From Butyrivibrio sp. (GTDB lineage: Bacteria > Bacillota > Clostridia > Lachnospirales > Lachnospiraceae), in the NCBI GenBank assembly GCA_022486625.1, contig JAKVKH010000018.1, positions 1 to 64,000 of the forward strand: DNA of 64,000 bases. Reading direction: 5' to 3'. The notes under the pieces were generated by a model. It saw only the letters and a program-made list of their open reading frames with translations, did not search any database and was not told where the DNA came from. The translations under genes were made by a program, and so were the position numbers. This document shows, piece after piece, positions 54,996-64,000 of the stretch (its first letter is position 1; every line of letters starts with the position of its first letter).

Positions 54996-55958
54996 TCAGT
55001 TAAGCTCCTCACCCGTTCTGAGTGAAAGACCTAATTCCTTTAATTTTGCAAGTACTTCTTCAAGAGACTTGCGACCAAGGTTACGCACCTTCATCATATC
55101 ATCAGGCGTCTTGTTCGTAAGTTCCTCAACAGTATTGATGCCGGCTCTCTTAAGGCAATTGAATGAACGAACAGATAACTCCAGTTCATCAATGCTCATC
55201 TCAAGAACTTTTTCCTTTTCATCGTCTTCCTTCTCTACCATAACTTCAGCAGTCTTGGCATTTTCAGAAAGATCAATAAACAGGCTCAGATGTTCACTGA
55301 GTACCTTAGCTGCAAGGCTGACAGCCTCATCAGGACCAAGTGTACCATTTGTATGTACATCCAGTGTCAGCTTATCAAAATCGGTAACCTGACCAACACG
55401 TGTATTTTCAACCGTAACATTTACTCTTTCAACAGGAGTATAGATGGAATCGATTGCAATTACGCCGATCGGAAGGTCCGGTGTCTTATTCTTGTCTGAG
55501 CTGACATAGCCTCTGCCCTTTGTAATCGTAAGCTCCATGTACAGCTTTGCATCGCTTCCGCAAAGTGTAGCAATGGTCTGCTCAGGATTCATAATCTCAA
55601 TATCCTGATCAGCCTGGATATCAGATGCCTTTACAACACCCTCACCATTGAACTCGATATAAGCAGTCTTCGGCTCATTTGTCTCGGAGTTATTCTTAAT
55701 AGCAAGGCTCTTGATGTTCATGATAATCTCAGTCACATCTTCCTTAACTCCCGGTATGGAGCTGAACTCATGAAGTACACCTTCGATTTTGACCTGACTT
55801 ACAGCTGCACCAGGTAAAGACGACAGCATGATTCTTCTTAAGGAATTACCAAGAGTAATACCATAACCTCTTTCCAGAGGTTCTACAACGAATTTACCAT
55901 ACTTCTTGTCATCTGAGATCTCTGCAACTTCAATATTTGGTCTCTCAAAATCAAACAC
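54996..55958 (-). CDS. rpoA: RNA polymerase subunit alpha
   Basis: The 320-residue protein has the N-terminal assembly domain ([20 protein letters not shown]) and a C-terminal domain (about 250-315; [30 protein letters not shown]) that binds UP elements and activators. The start is GTG at 55956-55958 with AAGGAGGG upstream. Gaps of 123 bases before and 171 bases after it hold hairpins, including a larger one with arms TAAATCC/GGATTTA downstream. Confidence 0.98.
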   Translation of the reverse strand: MFDFERPNIEVAEISDDKKYGKFVVEPLERGYGITLGNSLRRIMLSSLPGAAVSQVKIEGVLHEFSSIPGVKEDVTEIIMNIKSLAIKNNSETNEPKTAYIEFNGEGVVKASDIQADQDIEIMNPEQTIATLCGSDAKLYMELTITKGRGYVSSDKNKTPDLPIGVIAIDSIYTPVERVNVTVENTRVGQVTDFDKLTLDVHTNGTLGPDEAVSLAAKVLSEHLSLFIDLSENAKTAEVMVEKEDDEKEKVLEMSIDELELSVRSFNCLKRAGINTVEELTNKTPDDMMKVRNLGRKSLEEVLAKLKELGLSLRTGEELN

Positions 55959-56081
55959 TGATATACCCTCCTTATATGCTTCGTCAAATTGTTATTCATA
56001 ACACAAAACGCCGCAAAATGTTGATAAAGGAGGCTGCCATGCAGCCCCCCAACATGAAAAGCGCAGCCTTTCATGCATTGA

Positions 56082-56675
56082 TTATTTAGAATACAACTCG
56101 ACAATAAGCATTTCGTCTACAGGAACATCAATTGCTTCTCTGGAAGGGAATGCTTTAACAGTTCCTTTCAGTGCTTCCTTTGTTACATCAAGCCATTCCG
56201 GAACAAGTCTGCCGCCAGCGATCTCAGCGATATCCTTGAATCTCTGCATATTCTTAGCTGATTCCTTAATTTCTACTACATCACCAGCCTTGATCTGATA
56301 AGACGGAACGTTGATTACCTTTCCGTTTACAGTTACGAACTTATGAAGAACAACCTGTCTTGCTTCTCTTCTTGTTCTTGCAAAGCCCATTCTGAATATT
56401 ACATTATCAAGTCTGCGCTCCAGAAGAACCATCAGGTTTTCACCAGACTGACCCTTCATTCTGTCAGCTCTCTCATAATAGTTTCTGAAAGGCTTCTCAA
56501 GTACGCCATAGATGAACTTTGCCTTCTGTTTCTCACGAAGCTGAAGACCATATTCACTCATCTTCTTGCCTGCTCTTGAATTTGTTCTCTTAGATTTCTT
56601 ATCATATCCCAGGAATGTAGGATCAAGATCCAGGGATCTGCATCTCTTTAACACAGGGGTTCTGTTAACTGCCAT
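56082..56675 (-). CDS. rpsD: Ribosomal protein S4
   Basis: The 197-residue 30S assembly protein begins with the RNA-binding MAVNRTPVLKRCRSLD, has the S4 domain (RRLDNVIFRMGFARTRREAR and QVVLHKFVTVNGKVINVPS) and lacks the N-terminal four-cysteine zinc motif (only one Cys is present). S4 is the usual autoregulator of the alpha operon. A small perfect hairpin lies just upstream of its ribosome binding site. Confidence 0.97.
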   Translation of the reverse strand: MAVNRTPVLKRCRSLDLDPTFLGYDKKSKRTNSRAGKKMSEYGLQLREKQKAKFIYGVLEKPFRNYYERADRMKGQSGENLMVLLERRLDNVIFRMGFARTRREARQVVLHKFVTVNGKVINVPSYQIKAGDVVEIKESAKNMQRFKDIAEIAGGRLVPEWLDVTKEALKGTVKAFPSREAIDVPVDEMLIVELYSK

Positions 56676-56690
56676 GATGGCTCCTTTCTT

Positions 56691-56738
56691 TCAGGATTCT
56701 TATCCTGATGTTGTTTACAGCATCGGCACCATGCCGAT
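56691..56738 (-). promoter_or_regulatory. Two perfect hairpins before rpsD
   Basis: TCAGGAT/ATCCTGA (56691-56708, 4-base loop) and ATCGGCA/TGCCGAT (56722-56738, 3-base loop) lie in the 121-base gap between rpsK and rpsD. The first ends beside the rpsD ribosome binding site and could influence its translation. Confidence 0.5.
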
Positions 56739-56796
56739 ATGCCTTCATCCAACGCTTTGTTTTTTGGGGTCGTATAAAAATAGGATCTTATACTGA

Positions 56797-57213
56797 TTAT
56801 ACTCTACGACGCTTAGGCGGGCGGCAGCCGTTATGCGGAACAGGAGTTACATCTGTAATACTTGTAACTGTAAGTCCACTTGCAGCAAGTGCTCTGATTG
56901 CAGCCTCTCTTCCTGAACCAGGTCCTTTAACAAAGACATCAACAGTCTTAAGGCCATGAAGTAAAGCAGCCTTAACTGCTGTCTCTGCAGCTGTCTGTGC
57001 AGCATAAGGAGTAGATTTCCTTGAACCCTTAAATCCGAGACCGCCGGCACTTGCCCAGCTAAGAGCATTTCCTGCAGCATCTGTCAGTGTAACAATTGTG
57101 TTATTGAAAGATGACTGGATATGTGCCTGTCCGTGTTCAACGTTTTTCTTGACACGCTTCTTGCCTGATGTTTTCTTAGCAGATGAAGCGGTAGCCTGTT
57201 TCTGATTTGCCAT
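56797..57213 (-). CDS. rpsK: Ribosomal protein S11
   Basis: The 138-residue 30S platform protein shows [40 protein letters not shown] and the C-terminal [13 protein letters not shown]. The first 25 residues form a basic Lys/Ser/Ala-rich extension. It lies between rpsM and rpsD as in most Firmicutes. Confidence 0.98.
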   Translation of the reverse strand: MANQKQATASSAKKTSGKKRVKKNVEHGQAHIQSSFNNTIVTLTDAAGNALSWASAGGLGFKGSRKSTPYAAQTAAETAVKAALLHGLKTVDVFVKGPGSGREAAIRALAASGLTVTSITDVTPVPHNGCRPPKRRRV

Positions 57214-57277
57214 TTTAAACTAACCTACTTTCTTCCTATTGAAATCAATTATTAATAAGTTACCTAAAGGAGATGGC

Positions 57278-57649
57278 TTATGCCTTCTTCTTATTAGCGA
57301 TTGTTCTCTTAGGTCCTTTTCTTGTCCTTGCATTGGTCTTGGTTCTCTGTCCACGGCAAGGAAGTCCCTTTCTGTGACGAGTTCCTCTGTAGCATCCGAT
57401 CTCTTCCAGTCTCTTGATATTCATAGCGACTTCTCTTCTGAGATCACCTTCTACTGTACACTGTGCAGCAATAACTTCACCAAGTCTCTTAACTTCATCA
57501 TCTGTTAAATCACGGCAACGTGTATCCGGACTAACCTTTGCTGCAGTAAGAATCTTGTTAGAACTTGTTCTGCCAATTCCATAAATGTAAGTCAAGCCGA
57601 TTTCCACGCGCTTGTCTCTCGGTAAATCTACACCTGCAATACGAGCCAT
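57278..57649 (-). CDS. rpsM: Ribosomal protein S13
   Basis: The 123-residue 30S head protein shows [31 protein letters not shown] and the basic tail [16 protein letters not shown]. The ATG at 57647-57649 follows GGAGG; an upstream in-frame ATG at 57691 runs through a hairpin and is unlikely. A long leader with a promoter-like sequence precedes it. Confidence 0.98.
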   Translation of the reverse strand: MARIAGVDLPRDKRVEIGLTYIYGIGRTSSNKILTAAKVSPDTRCRDLTDDEVKRLGEVIAAQCTVEGDLRREVAMNIKRLEEIGCYRGTRHRKGLPCRGQRTKTNARTRKGPKRTIANKKKA

Positions 57650-57683
57650 TTTAATAATTCCTCCATAAAGTGTTGATAAATAG

Positions 57684-57826
57684 TATGACACTTGCTCAGA
57701 TGTGTCATACGGTTACTAATTGATTGGGGCAATACCCTTGCCCAACCGGACAGTGATTCGTAATCCGATCTTTCCAATACACTTGGTATCAAAAAGTAAT
57801 ATACGTAGGCTCTACGCAATATTATA
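57684..57826 (-). promoter_or_regulatory. Promoter and structured leader before rpsM
   Basis: TATAAT (57821-57826) on the minus strand lies in the 212-base gap between rpmJ and rpsM; its -35 is weak (TTG at a 19-base spacing). The leader would contain GGGCAA/TTGCCC (57727-57732 and 57738-57743) and a perfect 8-bp hairpin TATGACAC/GTGTCATA (57684-57691 and 57702-57709) near the rpsM start. The position matches where S4 represses the alpha operon in other bacteria; this role is inference. Confidence 0.5.
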
Positions 57827-57861
57827 TCGAATAGACTTTTCTAAGCCCAAACGAAATCGAA

Positions 57862-57975
57862 TCAACCCTGTCTCTGCTTGTGCTTCGGGTTTTCGCAGAT
57901 AATTCTTACGACTCCCTTTCTCTTGATAACCTTGCACTTTTCGCACATCGGCTTAACAGAAGATCTGACTTTCAT
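57862..57975 (-). CDS. rpmJ: Ribosomal protein L36
   Basis: A 37-codon gene encodes [14 protein letters not shown] and ends KHKQRQG. The zinc ligands are CEKC, a later Cys in IICENP and the His of PKHKQRQ, so it is the zinc-binding form. GGGAG precedes the ATG. It lies between infA and rpsM, its usual place. Confidence 0.97.
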   Translation of the reverse strand: MKVRSSVKPMCEKCKVIKRKGVVRIICENPKHKQRQG

Positions 57976-58061
57976 TTTGACTCCCTTCCTGCACATTTCC
58001 TGTACATTCTAATCTAACAAACAGACGCAAATATAGCCCTCTTCGCAGAAGACCGTTTTAT

Positions 58062-58090
58062 AGTGTAGCATAAACACGGAATAATGGCAA
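58062..58090 (-). promoter_or_regulatory. Promoter upstream of rpmJ
   Basis: TTGCCA (58085-58090) and TACACT (58062-58067) on the minus strand are 17 bases apart within the 196-base infA-rpmJ gap. A stem with arms GCAAGAAA/TTTCTTGC (58087-58094 and 58105-58112) overlaps its -35; without a T-run it is a weak terminator for infA. Together they suggest a new transcript begins at rpmJ. Confidence 0.6.
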
Positions 58091-58171
58091 GAAATTTTTC
58101 ATATTTTCTTGCATTCATTCTGCAATAAAGGCTATATCATTGTAGTCGTATGAATATGAACACCGTCTGCT

Positions 58172-58390
58172 TTATTTATCTCTCCAGATAATTCTTCCCT
58201 TACTCAGATCATATGGAGAAAGTTCCATGGTAACCTTATCTCCAGGCAGAATTCTAATAAAATTCTGTCTTAACTTTCCACTGATATGTGCAAGAACAAC
58301 ATGCCCATTCTCAAGTTCCACACGAAACATGGTATTGGGAAGTTTTTCAATTACCTTCCCTTCAATTTCAATAACATCATCTTTTGACAT
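58172..58390 (-). CDS. infA: Translation initiation factor IF-1
   Basis: The 72-residue OB-fold protein shows [39 protein letters not shown] and ends in KGRIIWRDK, as usual. It binds the ribosomal A site during initiation. It starts 19 bases after map. The small KOW-domain protein found between map and infA in many Clostridia is absent here. Confidence 0.98.
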   Translation of the reverse strand: MSKDDVIEIEGKVIEKLPNTMFRVELENGHVVLAHISGKLRQNFIRILPGDKVTMELSPYDLSKGRIIWRDK

Positions 58391-58409
58391 TTATTATTAC
58401 CCTCCTGCG

Positions 58410-59168
58410 TTATTCATCCAACAAAGTAAGTATTTCAGGTTCACCATCAGTAATTGCAATCGTATTCTCATAATGAGCAGATATTGATCCGTCATATGTT
58501 ACTACCGTCCAGTCATCATCCATCCAGCCGACTTCTCTGGAACCCAGATTAATCATCGGCTCAATGGCAAGCGCCATTCCTTTTTCAAGTTTCACGCCTC
58601 GCCTTAACTGTCTGTAATTCGGAATCATGGGATCCTCATGCAGATGCTGTCCGATTCCATGCCCTGTCAGTTCTCTGACAATTCCGTACCCATACGGCGT
58701 CACATATGCATCAATTGCCTTTGATATATCAAACAGACGGTTTCCCGCCTTTGCCATCTTGATACCTTCAAAAAAGCTTTGCTTCGTAACATCAATCAAC
58801 TGCTGTGCTTCCGGGGCAATCATTCCGACCCCCCAGGTACGTGCTGCGTCAGAATGCCACCCCTTATAAATAAGGCCTGCATCCAGGCTGACAATATCAC
58901 CTTCCTGCAGAATATGTTCTGCATGAGGGATTCCGTGTACCACTTCATCATTTACAGAAACACAGATGGATGCCGGATACCCTTCATAATTCTTAAAATT
59001 TGGTATTCCACCCATTTGACGAATCAGTTTTTCACCAATTGTATCAATATCCAGTGTTGACATTCCGGGATGAATTGCCTGATGTAACTCTTCATGTACC
59101 TTCGCAAGAAGATGCCCTGACTGTCTCATCAGCTCAATCTGATCATCCGTTTTTATGATAATCGACAT
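58410..59168 (-). CDS. map: Methionine aminopeptidase, type I
   Basis: The 252-residue enzyme removes the initiator methionine from new proteins. Metal ligands appear in order: Asp in VSLDAGLIYKGWHSDAAR (two Asp), His in LTGHGIGQHLHE, Glu in ALAIEPMI and Glu near the end in the HYENTIAI segment. Length is typical. It follows adk by 12 bases. Confidence 0.97.
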   Translation of the reverse strand: MSIIIKTDDQIELMRQSGHLLAKVHEELHQAIHPGMSTLDIDTIGEKLIRQMGGIPNFKNYEGYPASICVSVNDEVVHGIPHAEHILQEGDIVSLDAGLIYKGWHSDAARTWGVGMIAPEAQQLIDVTKQSFFEGIKMAKAGNRLFDISKAIDAYVTPYGYGIVRELTGHGIGQHLHEDPMIPNYRQLRRGVKLEKGMALAIEPMINLGSREVGWMDDDWTVVTYDGSISAHYENTIAITDGEPEILTLLDE

Positions 59169-59180
59169 TATGAGCTCCTG

Positions 59181-59825
59181 TTATCTTCCAAGGATCGTGA
59201 TAATGTCGCTGAAAACATCCTTCATGTCCCTGGTTCCATCTACTGTCTTTAAAATGTTTTTACGTGTATAATACTCGATCAACGGCTGCGTCTGTTCATG
59301 ATAAACACTCAGTCTGTTCTTTACAGTTTCAGGCTTGTCGTCTTCTCTCTGTACAAGTTCACTGCCGCACTTATCGCAGATACCTTCCTTTTTAGGCGGA
59401 ATATGTTCAATATGATAAGTAGCACCGCACTTAAGACATGCACGCCTGCCTGACATTCTGTGAATGATGTTTTCATCCGGAACATCTACATTTATCGCAT
59501 AATCAACCTTATCTCCAAGCTTCGTCAGCTCCTGGTCGAGAACGTCTGCCTGCGGAATGGTCCTCGGGAATCCGTCAAGAACATAGCCATCCTTGCAATC
59601 ATCCTGTGCAACTCTGTCAAGAAGCAGCTGAACGGTAAGTTCATCTGGAACAAGCTGTCCTTTATCCATAAATGCCTTTGCTTTTTTACCAAGTTCTGTA
59701 CCATTCTTGATATTGGCACGGAAAATATCTCCTGTGGAAATATGCGGAATATGATACTGCTCAGCAATCATCTGTGCCTGTGTTCCCTTACCTGCGCCCG
59801 GTGCACCCAGCATAATAATCTTCAT
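59181..59825 (-). CDS. adk: Adenylate kinase, zinc-binding form
   Basis: The 214-residue enzyme interconverts AMP, ADP and ATP. P-loop GAPGAGKGTQ is at residues 7-16, DGFPRT and RMSGRRACLKCG follow, and the LID holds four cysteines (CLKC...CDKC) that bind zinc as in Gram-positive enzymes. The ATG at 59823-59825 follows GGAAGGAA; a longer frame from 59885 would run over a hairpin. It lies 83 bases after secY. Confidence 0.97.
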   Translation of the reverse strand: MKIIMLGAPGAGKGTQAQMIAEQYHIPHISTGDIFRANIKNGTELGKKAKAFMDKGQLVPDELTVQLLLDRVAQDDCKDGYVLDGFPRTIPQADVLDQELTKLGDKVDYAINVDVPDENIIHRMSGRRACLKCGATYHIEHIPPKKEGICDKCGSELVQREDDKPETVKNRLSVYHEQTQPLIEYYTRKNILKTVDGTRDMKDVFSDIITILGR

Positions 59826-59853
59826 ACGTATAATTCCTTCCTTAATAACAAAA

Positions 59854-59903
59854 TTTAGAGGCCATAGAGTCACGGCTGATGCCATGACCCCGTAACCTCT
59901 AAA
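59854..59903 (-). promoter_or_regulatory. Long hairpin in the secY-adk gap
   Basis: TTTAGAGG/CCTCTAAA (59854-59861 and 59896-59903) form the outer stem, and a GTCACGGC/GCCATGAC pair (59869-59876 and 59881-59888, one mismatch) the inner one. It nearly fills the gap. There is no T-run, so it may protect or process the message rather than end it. Confidence 0.55.
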
Positions 59904-59908
59904 TATGA

Positions 59909-61225
59909 TTAATCGTCCAAAAATCCTTTGTAATTACGTACCAGCATCTGAGACTCAATCTGTTTCACTGTTTCCAGAACAACACTGACTACGATAATCA
60001 GACTTGTTCCGCCGAAAGAAATATTGGCTCCGAAGATACCATTAAATGCAATCGGAAGTACACCTACAATCGTAAGTCCACATGCACCAATGAAAATAAT
60101 ATAGTTCAGAATATTTGTCAGATAATCACTCGTTGGCTTACCCGGACGAATTCCAGGAATAAAACCACCCTGTTTTTTCATATTATCTGCAATTTCAAGC
60201 GGATTAAATGTAATCGATGTATAGAAATATGCAAAGAAAATCAGCAACAAAACATATACAATCAGACCGATGGAATACTTCCACTGATCCGGATCACACC
60301 AATAACTCTCATTGAGATATTTAAGTACTTCGCTCCATACACCAGTTCCCTTATAGCTGACTAACTGTGTTACGATAATCGGAAACTGGAACAGAGACAT
60401 AGCGAAGATGATCGGCATAACTCCTGCAGTATTTACCTTAAGAGGTATCTCTGCACTGTTACTTCCCACCATTCTTCTACCCTGAAGTTTCTTGGCATAC
60501 TGAACGGGAATAATTCTTTCAGCGCCATTCAGAAGTACAACAAGAACTACCATTCCAACAATAATAACAAAAATGATAAGTCCATATACAACTGCCTGAA
60601 CTACAGGCTTTCCAGAAATAAACTGTGAATACAGTGTATGCATGTCAGATGGCATTCTGGAAATGATATTGATTACAAGTACAATGGAAATACCGTTGCC
60701 AACACCATAATCTGTGATTCTTTCACCAATCCACATTAAGAATGCACTGCCTGCCGTCAAAGCTGCTACGATTTCAACACAGTAAACCCAGTTCTGTTCG
60801 ATCAGGAAATTCTGTCTGTAGAATCCGATTGCCATTGCAACAGACTCAATCAATGCCAGTGCAATAGTAATATAACGTGTCAGGTTTGTAAGCTTCTTCC
60901 TTCCCTCTTCTCCGTCACGCTGCCATTCCTCAAATTTTGGAATAGCAATCGTAAGAAGCTGAATGATAATGGAAGAAGTGATATACGGTGTGATATTCAG
61001 AGCAAGAATAGACATCTTCTCAAAAGATCCACCGGTAAACCGATCCATAAATCCAAGGGCATTATTGCTTGAAAGCTCTTTAAACCAGTTCTGGAATACG
61101 GTCACATTAATACCCGGAACCGGGATCGTAGATCCCAGCCGGATAATAACCAGCATCAGAAAAGTAAAGCCAATCTTATGCCTAATGTCCTTGATTTTAA
61201 ATGCATTCTTCAAGGTTGTGAACAT
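59909..61225 (-). CDS. secY: Sec translocase subunit SecY
   Basis: The 438-residue channel protein has ten membrane helices. Family landmarks include RLGSTIPVPGI near the start and GGSFEKMSILALNITPYITSS in the plug/helix-2 region, with a long loop FNPLEIADNMKKQGGFIPGI in helix 8-9. Its ATG overlaps the rplO stop by one base (TGATG), indicating coupling. Confidence 0.98.
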   Translation of the reverse strand: MFTTLKNAFKIKDIRHKIGFTFLMLVIIRLGSTIPVPGINVTVFQNWFKELSSNNALGFMDRFTGGSFEKMSILALNITPYITSSIIIQLLTIAIPKFEEWQRDGEEGRKKLTNLTRYITIALALIESVAMAIGFYRQNFLIEQNWVYCVEIVAALTAGSAFLMWIGERITDYGVGNGISIVLVINIISRMPSDMHTLYSQFISGKPVVQAVVYGLIIFVIIVGMVVLVVLLNGAERIIPVQYAKKLQGRRMVGSNSAEIPLKVNTAGVMPIIFAMSLFQFPIIVTQLVSYKGTGVWSEVLKYLNESYWCDPDQWKYSIGLIVYVLLLIFFAYFYTSITFNPLEIADNMKKQGGFIPGIRPGKPTSDYLTNILNYIIFIGACGLTIVGVLPIAFNGIFGANISFGGTSLIIVVSVVLETVKQIESQMLVRNYKGFLDD

Positions 61226-61665
61226 CAGATCACCTCAGCAGTTCCACCAAGTGCCTCGATCTTTTCTTTTGCAGATGCACTGTATGCATTCACTTTAACC
61301 GTAAGCTTTTTGGTTAACTCTCCGTTACCAAGAACTTTAACACCATCATATTCTTTCTTGATGATACCATTATCCTTTAAAGCCTTTACATCTACAACCG
61401 CACCATCATCAAAAGACTCAAGTGCACTAAGGTTAACTACTACGATATTCTTAGAATTGATGTCTGTGAAGCCTCTCTTAGGAAGTCTTCTGAACAGAGG
61501 CATCTGACCGCCTTCAAATCCCGGTCTCGGAGCTCCTGAACGAGCTTTCTGTCCTTTGTGACCCTTACCAGCTGTTTTGCCATTGCCTGAACCATGGCCA
61601 CGGCCTCTTCTGAAGTTATCACTCTGAACGGAACCTTCAGCAGGTCTCAAGTTTGATAATTCCAT
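61225..61665 (-). CDS. rplO: Ribosomal protein L15
   Basis: The 146-residue 50S protein begins [14 protein letters not shown], has the Gly/Arg-rich [19 protein letters not shown] and [18 protein letters not shown]. It precedes secY as is usual. A 131-base gap with small inverted repeats, such as TGCAGT/ACTGCA near its ribosome binding site, separates it from rpmD. Confidence 0.98.
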   Translation of the reverse strand: MELSNLRPAEGSVQSDNFRRGRGHGSGNGKTAGKGHKGQKARSGAPRPGFEGGQMPLFRRLPKRGFTDINSKNIVVVNLSALESFDDGAVVDVKALKDNGIIKKEYDGVKVLGNGELTKKLTVKVNAYSASAKEKIEALGGTAEVI

Positions 61666-61796
61666 GATTTATCCTCCTTTGCAGTCATGAAAACTGCATT
61701 TTTGAAATGAAGGTGACAAGTCACACTGCATTTCATTCGAATTGGAAGCTTCTGCAGAAATCTGCAGAAACCTCCCCTTTAATCAAATTTTACAAA

Positions 61797-62006
61797 TTAA
61801 GCGTTGATCTCTTCAACCTTGATCAGGTGTCTGATCTGCTGGATCTGTCCTCTTGTTGCAGAGTTGTCAGGTAATTCAACAAAGCTGTTCAGCTTTTTGA
61901 ATCCCATGGACTTTACAGTTGCAACCTGCTTCGGAACAGCACCAATAGTAGACTTGATCAATGTAATCTTGAGCATCTTCTCATCTGATTTCTTCTTGGC
62001 TGCCAT
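61797..62006 (-). CDS. rpmD: Ribosomal protein L30
   Basis: The 69-residue 50S protein has LKITLIKSTIGAVPKQ and QIRHLIKVEEI. The first ten residues (MAAKKKSDEK) are a short basic extension before the usual start; AAGGAG before the ATG at 62006 supports this start. It follows rpsE by 34 bases. Confidence 0.97.
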   Translation of the reverse strand: MAAKKKSDEKMLKITLIKSTIGAVPKQVATVKSMGFKKLNSFVELPDNSATRGQIQQIRHLIKVEEINA

Positions 62007-62040
62007 TGATTTTCTCCTTCCAACTGAATTCCGGCTCTAA

Positions 62041-62550
62041 TTAAGCGATAACGTCTTCAACAGACTTACCACGTCTCTTAGCAACCTCTTCAGGTGTCTT
62101 TAACTGACTAAGGCCATTGATTGTAGCAATAACGACGTTCTGCTTATTGTTAGAACCAAGAGACTTTGTACGGATATTCTTGATACCTGCAAGTTCGCAT
62201 ACGCTACGAGCAGGACCACCTGCGATAATACCGGTACCTTCAGCAGACTTCTTCAGCAGAACTTCGGCAGAACCGAACTTTCCGATAAAATCATGTGTAA
62301 TACTGTTATTCTCATCAAGCGGAACTGTGATCAGATTCTTTGTTGCATCTTCCTTACCCTTGCGGATTGCGTCCGGAATTTCTGTAGCCTTTCCCAGACC
62401 AACTCCAACATGGCCATTGCCATCGCCTACAACAACAAGTGCCGTAAACTTCATGTTACGTCCGCCTTTTACAACCTTGGTAACACGCTTGATGGTAACA
62501 ACTTTATCTGTCAATTCCAGCTGACTTGCATCAACGATTGTGCGCTTCAT
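62041..62550 (-). CDS. rpsE: Ribosomal protein S5
   Basis: The 169-residue 30S protein has the dsRNA-binding segment [19 protein letters not shown], then [14 protein letters not shown] and [17 protein letters not shown], all family landmarks. It is needed for accurate decoding. It lies between rplR and rpmD. Confidence 0.98.
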   Translation of the reverse strand: MKRTIVDASQLELTDKVVTIKRVTKVVKGGRNMKFTALVVVGDGNGHVGVGLGKATEIPDAIRKGKEDATKNLITVPLDENNSITHDFIGKFGSAEVLLKKSAEGTGIIAGGPARSVCELAGIKNIRTKSLGSNNKQNVVIATINGLSQLKTPEEVAKRRGKSVEDVIA

Positions 62551-62569
62551 AAATCTTGTTCTCCTCTCC

Positions 62570-62938
62570 TTAGAATTCTAAGCCTGCTTTTCTGGCAGCA
62601 TCAGCTAATGCTTCTACTTTACCGTGATAAATGTATCCAGCTCTGTCAAATACAACAGTCTTGATGCCTTTTTCAATTGCTCTCTTGGCAACAACATCTC
62701 CGATGTATGCAGCAGCTTCAACATTATCAGTATTCTTCAGCTCGGCTTTGATATCCTTCTCAAGAGTAGATGCGGAAACAAGTGTCTTACCAGCCTCATC
62801 ATCGATAACTTGAGCATACACATGATTATTACTTCTGAATACTGCTAAACGCGGTCTTTCGGCCGTGCCGTTAAAACGATTACGGATCTTCAAATGCTTT
62901 TTTGCACGAATGTCCTGTCTGGATTCCTTACTAACCAT
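62570..62938 (-). CDS. rplR: Ribosomal protein L18
   Basis: The 122-residue 50S protein binds 5S rRNA. It has [34 protein letters not shown] and the end segment [20 protein letters not shown], as usual. It follows rplF by 20 bases. Confidence 0.98.
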   Translation of the reverse strand: MVSKESRQDIRAKKHLKIRNRFNGTAERPRLAVFRSNNHVYAQVIDDEAGKTLVSASTLEKDIKAELKNTDNVEAAAYIGDVVAKRAIEKGIKTVVFDRAGYIYHGKVEALADAARKAGLEF

Positions 62939-62958
62939 TTTTACACTCTCCTTATCTC

Positions 62959-63498
62959 TTACTTCTTACCAGTCTTACCAACTTTGCGTCTGATCACTTC
63001 ATCAGCATACTTGATTCCCTTGCCCTTATAAGGTTCAGGTCTTCTCTTATCTCTGATGATGGCAGCAAACTGGCCAACCTGTTCTTTATCGATACCCTTA
63101 ACGATGATATTCTGTCCTTCTACTACTGTCTCAAGTCCTTCCGGATCTTCAAGCTCTACAGGATGTGAATAACCAAGAGTTAAAGCGAGAGTCTTACCTT
63201 TTTTAGCGGCCCTGTAACCAACACCGTTAACTTCCAGTTTTTTCTCGAATCCTTCGTGTACACCGACTACCATGTTATTCAGAAGTGCTCTTGTAAGTCC
63301 ATGAAGAGCCTTTGTCTTTTTCTGGTCATCCGGTCTTGTGATTACAATCTCACTGTTCTCAAGTGCAATTGTCATTTCACGGGGAAGCTCTCTTGTAAGA
63401 GTTCCCTTAGGACCCTTTACAGTCACTACATTATTTTCTGCAATATCCACTGTAACTCCAGCCGGAATTGCGATTGGCATTTTACCTATACGTGACAT
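62959..63498 (-). CDS. rplF: Ribosomal protein L6
   Basis: The 179-residue 50S protein has [15 protein letters not shown] at its start and the C-terminal [19 protein letters not shown], part of the factor-binding site. It lies between rpsH and rplR. Confidence 0.98.
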   Translation of the reverse strand: MSRIGKMPIAIPAGVTVDIAENNVVTVKGPKGTLTRELPREMTIALENSEIVITRPDDQKKTKALHGLTRALLNNMVVGVHEGFEKKLEVNGVGYRAAKKGKTLALTLGYSHPVELEDPEGLETVVEGQNIIVKGIDKEQVGQFAAIIRDKRRPEPYKGKGIKYADEVIRRKVGKTGKK

Positions 63499-63513
63499 GC
63501 CCGTACCTCCAAT

Positions 63514-63915
63514 TTACCAAATGAATGCAAGAACTTCGCCGCCAACCTGCAGCTCTCTTGCTTTTTTATCAGTTACAACGCCCTGGTTTGTAGAAATAAT
63601 TGCAATACCAAGTCCGCCTAAAACCTTCGGAAGTTCATCTCTGCCTGCATATACACGAAGACCTGGCTTGGAGATTCTCTTCAGTCCAGTGATGACCTTA
63701 TCATTTCTGTCAGCGCCGTACTTTAAAGTAATGTGAAGATTCTTGAAACCTTTTTCTTCCACTACATCTAATTTCTTAATATAACCCTCATCAAGAAGAA
63801 TGTTTGCAATTGCAAGCTTCATCTTTGAAGAAGGAACATCAACTGTGTCATGTTTTGCAGTATTCGCATTACGAATTCTTGTAAGCATATCTGCAATCGG
63901 ATCGTTCATTGCCAT
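63514..63915 (-). CDS. rpsH: Ribosomal protein S8
   Basis: The 133-residue 30S protein has [20 protein letters not shown] at its start and [20 protein letters not shown] at its end. It binds 16S rRNA and in other bacteria represses the spc operon. GGAGGCAAATTT precedes the ATG. Confidence 0.98.
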   Translation of the reverse strand: MAMNDPIADMLTRIRNANTAKHDTVDVPSSKMKLAIANILLDEGYIKKLDVVEEKGFKNLHITLKYGADRNDKVITGLKRISKPGLRVYAGRDELPKVLGGLGIAIISTNQGVVTDKKARELQVGGEVLAFIW

Positions 63916-64000
63916 TAAATTTGCCTCCTAAACTATTATTGCTTCGCCTTACTACTCCCCGAATTGAGCAGAGACACGAAGCCGCAATTTCGCTCTCATT
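63916..64000. other. Gap upstream of rpsH at the right edge
   Basis: The 85 bases contain the rpsH ribosome binding site and no coding frame that I recognise. The next gene of a spc operon (rpsN) would lie beyond the edge; the reading frames here do not match the end of S14. Confidence 0.5.

Noticed and set aside
1-64000. tRNA, rRNA, insertion sequence or prophage genes
   Set aside because: None could be recognised on either strand; no transposase, integrase or structural phage protein is encoded.

Overview
This window looks like a chromosomal segment of a low-to-moderate GC Gram-positive Clostridia, most likely a gut or rumen Lachnospiraceae. The evidence is the spc/alpha ribosomal cluster with adk-map-infA inside it, the ecfA1-ecfA2-ecfT-truA-rplM-rpsI string, a long form of ribosomal protein L17, GGAGG-type ribosome binding sites with some GTG/TTG starts, lipoproteins, repeat-rich surface proteins, and ABC-fed plant-glycan enzymes. 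No rRNA, tRNA, CRISPR, transposase or prophage gene was seen. Most genes are on the minus strand, so transcription and presumably the replication fork run from high to low coordinates.

Layout. 1-404: gene-free, with a tight cluster of DnaA-box sequences. 405-10105: a secreted SH3-NlpC/P60 cell-wall hydrolase, thioredoxin reductase, an SDR oxidoreductase, a CheY plus CheX-like signalling pair, an SseB-domain protein, an M18 aminopeptidase, a small CPYC redox protein behind a strong palindrome, CorA and thymidine kinase. 10108-16607: serine acetyltransferase, EamA exporter, polytopic membrane protein and GT2-GtrA glycosyltransferase in a row, then a HAD phosphatase and an orphan protein. 16794-27588: two related surface proteins of about 1080 and 2428 residues; the larger has twelve tandem copies of an ~80-residue module and both end in the same non-LPXTG sorting-like signal. 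28090-37074: an eight-gene cell-surface polymer cluster (DUF4422, LicD, IspD/TarI-type cytidylyltransferase, CDP-glycerol transferase family, acyltransferase, TagG/TagH-like exporter, epimerase) behind a BTAD regulator whose C-terminus looks like a degenerate GGDEF fold. 37243-46193: a membrane protein, a GH36 alpha-galactosidase with its ABC importer and divergent AraC regulator, and a GH10 xylanase lipoprotein. 46342-48349: an SLC13/ArsB-type permease and a cytidylate-kinase-like protein. 48571-64000: rpsI, rplM, truA, the ECF module, a VanY-like peptidase gene inserted on the opposite strand, then rplQ, rpoA, rpsD, rpsK, rpsM, rpmJ, infA, map, adk, secY, rplO, rpmD, rpsE, rplR, rplF and rpsH.

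How the genes fit together. The galactoside module is self-contained: the binding lipoprotein and two permeases deliver oligosaccharides to the cytoplasmic GH36 enzyme, and AraC half-sites sit between the divergent genes. The polymer cluster would activate a cytidylyl alcohol, transfer phospho-alcohol units, decorate the chain and export it. The MshEN-like/CheX fusion and the degenerate-GGDEF regulator both hint at nucleotide second-messenger input, but this is inference. The best candidates for under-described biology are the MshEN-CheX fusion with its CheY partner, the BTAD/degenerate-GGDEF regulator and the paired repeat surface proteins.
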